A stretch of DNA of 53,873 nt from Oscillospiraceae bacterium (GTDB taxonomy: Bacteria > Bacillota > Clostridia > Oscillospirales > Oscillospiraceae). The notes beneath the pieces were generated by a model that saw only the letters and a list, made by a program, of their open reading frames with translations, did not search any database and was not told the DNA's origin. The DNA lies in NCBI GenBank assembly GCA_017561205.1, contig JAFZDL010000088.1, positions 1 through 53,873 of the forward strand, read 5' to 3'. Below are positions 48,898-53,873 of this stretch, one piece after another (the stretch's first letter is position 1; every line of letters begins with the position of its first letter). Position numbers and translations under genes: made by a program.

Positions 48898-50342
48898 AAA
48901 TTGCCATTTTGGCATCGGAGGGCGCACCTTATATCAAATCCGGTGGTCTGGGAGATGTGATGGAGGCGCTGCCTGCCGCCCTCTCCCAGATTGAAGGCAA
49001 TGAGGTAGCGCTGATCCTCCCTTATTATAAGAAAATACTGGACAATCCTGCCTTTGAAACGGAGCTGGTGTCCCAGTTCCATGTGGCCCTGGGTTGGCGG
49101 CAGCAGTACACCGGTGTGCACAAACTCAAAAACCGTACTGACGGTGTGCAGGTATACTTTCTGGACAATCTGTATTACTTCGGTGGCCGGGAGGGCGCGC
49201 CCTACGGTCACGGCGATGACGGGGAACGGTATGCCTATTTTGCCAAAGCCTGCCTGGATACATTGGTTTCTATCGATTTCATCCCCGATGTGATTCAGTG
49301 CAACGACTGGCAGACTGCCTTGGTTCCGGTGTTCTTAAAATCTCAGTATTATCCTTTCTTCCCCAACACCCGGTGTATGTTCACCATTCACAATATTGAA
49401 TACCAGGGTTGGGCGGACAGCAATTTCTTTGACGATGTGCTTGGTCTTCCCTGGACTTACCGGGAACGACTAGATATGGACGGGGCTGTCAATATGATGA
49501 AGGGCGCTATTGAATGCGCTGATTTGGTAACCACCGTCTCGGAAAGCTACGCGAAAGAGCTGATGCTGCCCTACTATGCCCACGGTCTGTCTTCCGTCCT
49601 TGCCGGCAATGCCGGAAAACTTACCGGCATCACCAACGGCATTGATGTAAACACCTTTAATCCGGAAACAGACCCTGCTCTGCCCGCCCATTACAACGCA
49701 GAAACCTTCACTGAAGGCAAAGCCGCCTGCAAGGCCTCACTGCAGAAAGAAGTGGGGCTGCCTGTGAGGGCTGATGTGCCGCTGATGGTGACGGTCACAA
49801 GACTCGCCGGTCACAAGGGCTTGGATCTGCTGTGCCACATTGCCCGTAGACTCCTGTGGGAAGAGGATTGCCAGTTGTTGATTTTAGGCACTGGAGAGAG
49901 CCATTATGAGAACTTTTTCCGTTCTTTGCAGCAGGAATTCCCCCAAAAGGTGGCTGCAAAGATCACTTTTGACCTCAAGCTTGCTTCCCGGATCTATGCC
50001 GGCGGTGACATCTACCTAATGCCCTCCAAGAGTGAGCCCTGCGGCTTAAGTCAGATGAACGCTATGCGCTACGGCACTGTGCCTGTTGTGCATGCAACCG
50101 GCGGTCTGCGAGATACCGTTCCCCCTGTTGACGAGGACGGCCAAGGCGGTTTGGGCTTTACTTTCCAAAGCTACAACGCAGACGATTTCCTGGGCGCGCT
50201 AAAGCGTTGCTTAAATTTGTACAACAATAAACACGATTCCTTCCGCTCTTTGCAGAAGACCGATATGGAACAGGATTTCAGCTGGGATAAGCCCGCTACG
50301 CGGTATATGGCGCTGTTTCAGAAAATGCTGAAAGGTTTTTAA
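48894..50342 (+). CDS. glgA: Glycogen synthase (GT5)
   Basis: Adds glucose from ADP-glucose to glycogen. 482 residues, GT-B fold. K15-S-G-G-L in YIKSGGLGDVMEALP is the ADP-glucose site. DVIQCNDWQTALVPVFLK, TITGIDVN-type linker residues (GITNGIDVNTFNPETDP) and SKSEPCGLSQMNAMRYGTVPV carry the catalytic Glu region. GAGGAG sits in the glgD end. No branching enzyme or phosphorylase is in the window. Confidence 0.96.
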   Translation: MKIAILASEGAPYIKSGGLGDVMEALPAALSQIEGNEVALILPYYKKILDNPAFETELVSQFHVALGWRQQYTGVHKLKNRTDGVQVYFLDNLYYFGGREGAPYGHGDDGERYAYFAKACLDTLVSIDFIPDVIQCNDWQTALVPVFLKSQYYPFFPNTRCMFTIHNIEYQGWADSNFFDDVLGLPWTYRERLDMDGAVNMMKGAIECADLVTTVSESYAKELMLPYYAHGLSSVLAGNAGKLTGITNGIDVNTFNPETDPALPAHYNAETFTEGKAACKASLQKEVGLPVRADVPLMVTVTRLAGHKGLDLLCHIARRLLWEEDCQLLILGTGESHYENFFRSLQQEFPQKVAAKITFDLKLASRIYAGGDIYLMPSKSEPCGLSQMNAMRYGTVPVVHATGGLRDTVPPVDEDGQGGLGFTFQSYNADDFLGALKRCLNLYNNKHDSFRSLQKTDMEQDFSWDKPATRYMALFQKMLKGF

Positions 50343-50347
50343 GTTAG

Positions 50348-50453
50348 TTGTCATTGCGAACCAGTGACCGATGTCACTGGTGTGGCAATCTAAAGAACAT
50401 ACCTGCTTCTTTGAGATTCCCACGCCAGTGTGCGCACTGGCTCGGAATGACAA
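50348..50453. repeat. Palindromic dispersed-type repeat after glgA
   Basis: About 105 bp with terminal inverted repeats TTGTCATT...AATGACAA. Each half contains a smaller CCAGTG/CACTGG hairpin, and the centre has AATCT/AGATT. The layout is that of a folded intergenic repeat (MITE/REP-like). It carries no T-run and probably acts as a transcript end or mobile palindrome. Confidence 0.7.
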
Positions 50454-50476
50454 TTTACCTTTTCCCCGGTTTTTTC

Positions 50477-50505
50477 TTGACCTTTTACAGTAAATGCCGT
50501 ATGCT
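50477..50505 (+). promoter_or_regulatory. Promoter of the GH13-lrgAB operon
   Basis: TTGACC (50477-50482), 17 bp, TATGCT (50500-50505), about 28 nt before the ATG. Confidence 0.8.
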
Positions 50506-50532
50506 ATAAGTAACCATTTTCAGGAGTATGCT

Positions 50533-52332
50533 ATGCGGATTTTATTTGATTCTCAACAAACGGAATACAAATCGCCCTTCGGCACTTTAGCCGAAGGGCA
50601 ATCCTGCTGTCTGCACATTCATATTCCCTGCTCTGTTGGGTCTGTAAAAGTAGAATGTGTTTTGGATTTGGAAGACGGCACGCCCGGCGCAGTCGCTCCT
50701 TTGCAAAAAGAGTCGACCCAAGGTGCTTATGATATTTGGAGCGGCAGCTTTACGCTGAAGCCGGGGCTGTACTTTTATTATTTCAAAATCTACAAGCCGG
50801 AGGGTTCTTTCCGGTTATTTAAGCAAGGTCCCCATACCAATATGGAAGCAGGCGACCGGTGGCAGCTTACCTGCACACCGGCGGATTTTACTACCCCGGA
50901 CTGGGCAAAGGGCGCTGTGATCTATCAGGTTTTCCCAGATCGTTTTTGCCGGGTTGGAAATTGCGATTTGACCGGCAAATTAGAGCCTTATACCATTCAT
51001 AATTCCTGGGACGAAGAGGTTGTTTGGCAGCCCAACGAAAAAGGCGAAGTGCTGAACAACGACTTTTTCGGTGGAAATTTCCGTGGAATTACCGAAAAGA
51101 TGGACTATATTGCCTCTTTCGGCACTACGATTCTATATTTAAATCCCATTAACAAGGCTTTCTCCAATCACCGCTATGACACCGCTGATTACAAGACTCC
51201 CGACCCCATGCTGGGTACAGAGGAAGATTTTAAGGCCCTGTGTCGGGCCGCCCACAAAAGGGGTATCAAAGTGGTCTTGGATGGGGTGTTTTCCCACACC
51301 GGCTCAAAAAGCACCTATTTTGAATCCGCTTGCAAAAGCAAGGATTCTCCCTACTATTCCTGGTATCAATTCCACCAGTATCCGGACAAATACGAAAGCT
51401 GGTGGGGATTCCATACCCTCCCCACTGTAAACAAGCTAGATCCGGCTTTTATGGACTATATCTTCGGAAGTGATGATTCCGTTATTGCCCACTGGCTTAA
51501 CCTGGGTGCAGACGGATTTCGGCTGGATGTAGCAGACGAGCTGCCCAATGAATTTATTGGTGCGCTTAAAAAGCGGTTGCGGCAGCTCCGCCCCGATGCT
51601 CTGCTCATTGGCGAGGTTTGGGAGGATGCGTCCAACAAAATTTCTTACGGTATCCGCCGAAAGTATTTTACTGAAGGTGTGCTGGATTCCTGCATGAATT
51701 ACCCCTTCCGCACCGCAATTCTGAACTTCCTGCGGAGTAAAGACGATGGCGCAGCTTTCCGGGAAACGGTAATGTCCATTGCAGAAAATTATCCGCCCCA
51801 GGTCCTTGCCTGCAATATGAATCTGCTGGGCAGCCACGATACTCCTCGGATTCTTACTGCGCTGGTTGATGCTTTTGATTACAGTCGGGAGGTGGCTGCA
51901 ACAAAAAAACTTTCCCCGGAAGTGCTGAAACAAGCAAAGGAAAAGCTTTTTACAGCGGCATTTCTCCAATACACCCTCCCCGGCGCGCCCAGCATCTACT
52001 ATGGTGACGAGGCAGGCATGGAGGGTCACAAAGACCCCTTCAACCGCTGCACCTACCCCTGGGGAAAGGTCGATCCCATTCTGCTGGGACTGTACAGGAC
52101 TTTGGGAAATCTCCGCAAAGAGCATCCTGCTCTGCAATTGGGTGACATTCGGTTTTTCCAAGCAGGAGAGAAAAAACTTGGCTTTAGCCGCAGTTATGCG
52201 GGCAAGTCAGTAAAGATTTATGTAAACCAAAGCGGTGGCAACTGGGACATTCCGGAAGAACCTGTGCTGATGAGCCACTGGCTGAACGGTCAAGCCCTTG
52301 CTCCCGGTGGGTTCTGCATTATGGAGGACTAA
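50533..52332 (+). CDS. GH13 maltodextrin-degrading enzyme (neopullulanase/cyclomaltodextrinase-like)
   Basis: 599 residues, no signal peptide, so it acts on imported or storage alpha-glucans. An N-terminal carbohydrate-binding beta domain (about 1-115) precedes a (beta/alpha)8 barrel with all four GH13 regions: DGVFSHTG (250-257), GFRLDVADE with nucleophile Asp332, GEVWED with acid/base Glu361, and LLGSHDT with Asp436. The start at 50533 has AGGAG 6 nt upstream; the frame from 50494 contains the promoter. Next to glg genes, it may trim glycogen or maltodextrin. Confidence 0.93.
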   Translation: MRILFDSQQTEYKSPFGTLAEGQSCCLHIHIPCSVGSVKVECVLDLEDGTPGAVAPLQKESTQGAYDIWSGSFTLKPGLYFYYFKIYKPEGSFRLFKQGPHTNMEAGDRWQLTCTPADFTTPDWAKGAVIYQVFPDRFCRVGNCDLTGKLEPYTIHNSWDEEVVWQPNEKGEVLNNDFFGGNFRGITEKMDYIASFGTTILYLNPINKAFSNHRYDTADYKTPDPMLGTEEDFKALCRAAHKRGIKVVLDGVFSHTGSKSTYFESACKSKDSPYYSWYQFHQYPDKYESWWGFHTLPTVNKLDPAFMDYIFGSDDSVIAHWLNLGADGFRLDVADELPNEFIGALKKRLRQLRPDALLIGEVWEDASNKISYGIRRKYFTEGVLDSCMNYPFRTAILNFLRSKDDGAAFRETVMSIAENYPPQVLACNMNLLGSHDTPRILTALVDAFDYSREVAATKKLSPEVLKQAKEKLFTAAFLQYTLPGAPSIYYGDEAGMEGHKDPFNRCTYPWGKVDPILLGLYRTLGNLRKEHPALQLGDIRFFQAGEKKLGFSRSYAGKSVKIYVNQSGGNWDIPEEPVLMSHWLNGQALAPGGFCIMED

Positions 52333-52333
52333 G

Positions 52334-52504
52334 ATGGAATACTTTTTCAGCGGCTACTGCCGCACTTTGGATAAGAGCCGTATGGTTGCTGTGGAAACCG
52401 AAGACGGAAAAGTCATCGATGTGGATTGCTGCTTTGAAAACTGCATCCATGCTCCCAACTGCACCATTGCCCAAGAAATACGCAAATTAAGCGAAGATCA
52501 ATAA
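52334..52504 (+). CDS. Small conserved-looking hypothetical protein
   Basis: 56 residues, one base after the GH13 stop, with GGAGG inside the GH13 end as ribosome site. The sequence MEYFFSGYCRTLDKSRMVAV begins a beta hairpin; VDCCFENCIHAPNCTIAQEI contains four Cys and a His, possibly a metal or Fe-S site. Tight spacing to both neighbours shows it is an operon member. Function unknown. Confidence 0.75.
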   Translation: MEYFFSGYCRTLDKSRMVAVETEDGKVIDVDCCFENCIHAPNCTIAQEIRKLSEDQ

Positions 52505-52519
52505 ACAAAGAGGACCTCT

Positions 52520-52882
52520 ATGAAATACGTTACCCAATTACTTTATATCCTTCTTTTCTCCGGATTGGGGGAACTGCTGGAGCGGGTTATCCCTCTCCCC
52601 ATTCCTGCCGCTATTTACGGACTTATCCTGCTGCTGATCGCATTGTGTACAGGGTTGCTAAAGGAAGAAAAAATTGCCGATTCTGCAGATTTCCTTATTG
52701 CTATTATGCCGGTGCTGTTTGTAGCGCCTGCGGTAAAGATCCTGCAATACTGGGGCTTGATTGCCCCCAATCTTGCCGCCATCTGCATAATCATTGCAGT
52801 GTCCACCATCCTGGTGTTTATTGTCAGCGGACTGATCACCAAGTGGATCCAAGGTCGGAAGGGAGGTAAGGATAATGGGTGA
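52520..52882 (+). CDS. lrgA: CidA/LrgA family holin-like protein
   Basis: 120 residues, four helices, the CidA/LrgA pattern (LFSGLGELLERVIPLPIPAAIYGLILLL, then FLIAIMPVLFVAPAVKIL). These holin-like proteins with LrgB affect autolysis or export of small metabolites such as pyruvate. AGAGGACC precedes the ATG. It overlaps lrgB by 8 bp. Confidence 0.93.
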   Translation: MKYVTQLLYILLFSGLGELLERVIPLPIPAAIYGLILLLIALCTGLLKEEKIADSADFLIAIMPVLFVAPAVKILQYWGLIAPNLAAICIIIAVSTILVFIVSGLITKWIQGRKGGKDNG

Positions 52883-53567
52883 TTTTCTCATGTCACTTCC
52901 TCTTTTCTGCCTTTTGCTGACGGTGGGTGCTTTCCAGATTGGCCTTTGGTGTCACAAAAAGACCGGTTTAATTCTCTGCAATCCCATTCTCATAGGCGCG
53001 GCCTTAGTGGGCGCGGTGCTTTTACTTCTGGACATTGATATGTCCGCTTACCAGGACAAAACCGCCGGCATCTCCTGGCTGCTGACACCGGCTACTGTCT
53101 GCTTTGCGGTACCACTGTATCGGCAGATGAAGGTGCTAAAAAAGAATCTGCCTGCCGTCATTACGGGTGTTGCTGCGGGTACAGCGGTCAGTCTCGGCAG
53201 CATTTTGGCTCTGTGTCTTATTTGGAAGCTTGAAGGACCTCTATCCGTTTCTCTGCTGCCTAAATCCATTACCACCGCCATGGGTATGGTACTTGCCGAG
53301 CAAAACGGCGGTATCCCTGCTTTAAGCTCCGTGGCTATTTTGATTACGGGTATTTTAGGAAATCTTATAGGTCCTTTTCTTTGCAAAATCTTAAAGCTTA
53401 CCGATCCCATCAGCCAAGGCGTTGCCTACGGCACAGCCTCCCACATTATCGGCACTTCCAAGGCGACGCAAATTGACCCTCTGACAGGCGCCGTAAGCAG
53501 TTTATCGTTGGTTGTGGCAGGTATTTTGACCGCATTGGTTTTCCCTTTCTTATGCAAATTTATTTAA
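52875..53567 (+). CDS. lrgB: LrgB family protein
   Basis: 230 residues, about seven helices, matching the LrgB/CidB/YohK family: LLPKSITTAMGMVLAEQNGG, then AYGTASHIIGTSKATQ. It forms the second membrane subunit with LrgA. GGGAGG precedes the ATG inside lrgA. Its presence behind a glucan hydrolase may reflect carbon-overflow control, which is inference. Confidence 0.94.
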   Translation: MGDFLMSLPLFCLLLTVGAFQIGLWCHKKTGLILCNPILIGAALVGAVLLLLDIDMSAYQDKTAGISWLLTPATVCFAVPLYRQMKVLKKNLPAVITGVAAGTAVSLGSILALCLIWKLEGPLSVSLLPKSITTAMGMVLAEQNGGIPALSSVAILITGILGNLIGPFLCKILKLTDPISQGVAYGTASHIIGTSKATQIDPLTGAVSSLSLVVAGILTALVFPFLCKFI

Positions 53568-53573
53568 CAAAAG

Positions 53574-53606
53574 TGCCGCTGTACCGGGTGTACGGCGGCA
53601 TTTTTC
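53574..53606 (+). terminator. Terminator after lrgB
   Basis: TGCCGC-TGTAC / GTAC-GGCGGCA-type stem followed by TTTTTCC; a second small hairpin ATCCCCC/GGGGGAT follows at 53622-53638. Confidence 0.8.
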
Positions 53607-53669
53607 CAATTGCAGGAAAAATCCCCCACCGGGGGATGGAAATTCCGTCGATTTATGGGCAAATAACCA

Positions 53670-53698
53670 TTGACTTTTGAGGGCAAAAGCATTAGAAT
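53670..53698 (+). promoter_or_regulatory. Promoter of the last, truncated gene
   Basis: TTGACT (53670-53675), 17 bp, TAGAAT (53693-53698), about 60 nt before the TTG start. Confidence 0.75.
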
Positions 53699-53761
53699 AA
53701 TACTGATATACAATGCGCTAATCTGCGTTGGCGCAAAATCAACAAATAGGAGGAAATCACA

Positions 53762-53873
53762 TTGAAGGATTGGGCATTCACTACGTCTGTCGAGGAAATG
53801 GAAGCTGCCACCAACGAGCTGTTGGAAACCGCTCACAAGGTCGGCGCTGACACTTGGCAGCAGCGCGTCAAGA
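53762..53873 (+). CDS. Unidentified gene, 5' end only
   Basis: Starts with TTG, 8 nt after AGGAGG, behind a good promoter. The 37 visible codons give MKDWAFTTSVEEMEAATNEL and then LETAHKVGADTWQQRVK; no motif is recognisable and the rest is outside the window. The lack of an ATG nearby and the strong ribosome site support the TTG start. Confidence 0.6.
   Translation, partial: MKDWAFTTSVEEMEAATNELLETAHKVGADTWQQRVK

Overview
The window looks like a chromosome segment of a Gram-positive gut Clostridium relative, most likely Oscillospiraceae/Ruminococcaceae. This is an inference. It rests on a paired GlgC/GlgD glycogen system, an FtsEX-M23 cell-division module, MltG, an FMN-riboswitch-controlled RibU, DUF4830 and LrgAB genes, consensus sigma-A promoters, strong AGGAGG ribosome sites and no outer-membrane genes. 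The flanks (1-12,455 and 33,590-53,873) look moderately GC-rich. The middle 21 kb is visibly AT-richer.

Left flank. A DEAD-box helicase (partial, minus) diverges from a plus-strand run tmk - DJ-1/PfpI - mltG - trhP (U32). A minus-strand block follows: an LTA-synthase/OpgB-like phosphoglycerol transferase, an AlgI-like MBOAT with a DHHW/SGNH partner, and mntP-vanZ-lipoprotein. Next comes a CDF metal exporter divergent from a TetR regulator with a clear operator between them.

Middle: two integrative elements in tandem at the 3' end of lysS. Three short repeats (12,460; 22,091; 33,563) all encode the LysRS tail PTMKPLD plus a stop, with different synonymous codons. Each left-hand site lies beside a tyrosine integrase, and each element has its own pair of arm-type repeats at its two ends. 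Element A (12,460-22,090) carries Int, a possible wHTH initiator, two secreted/membrane proteins, two XRE repressors with operator arrays, a SprT-like metalloprotein, a serine recombinase and two unknown genes. Element B (22,091-33,563) carries Int, Xis, a duplicated zinc-ribbon protein, a degenerate serine-recombinase-like protein, a MobV relaxase with a candidate oriT, and a cargo block bracketed by about 85-bp repeats. The cargo block holds a membrane protein, a lipoprotein, a 37-aa ORF, a membrane-fused sigma factor and an XRE regulator. Next to it is a 1.1-kb gene-free tract containing what looks like a large structured RNA and five tandem 22-25-bp repeats. Element B therefore looks mobilizable (IME).

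Right flank. greA-lysS, then ftsE-ftsX-M23 peptidase-S41 protease (division-linked wall hydrolysis and its control), a PucR/CdaR-type regulator with a palindromic promoter motif, and rsuA. A DUF4830 protein, riboswitch-ribU and an ABC exporter with a DUF1854 partner follow. The glgC-glgD-glgA operon comes next, then a GH13 maltodextrin enzyme in an operon with a small protein and lrgAB, and finally the start of an unidentified gene.

No rRNA, tRNA or CRISPR array was recognised. All calls were made by eye from motifs, without database searches.
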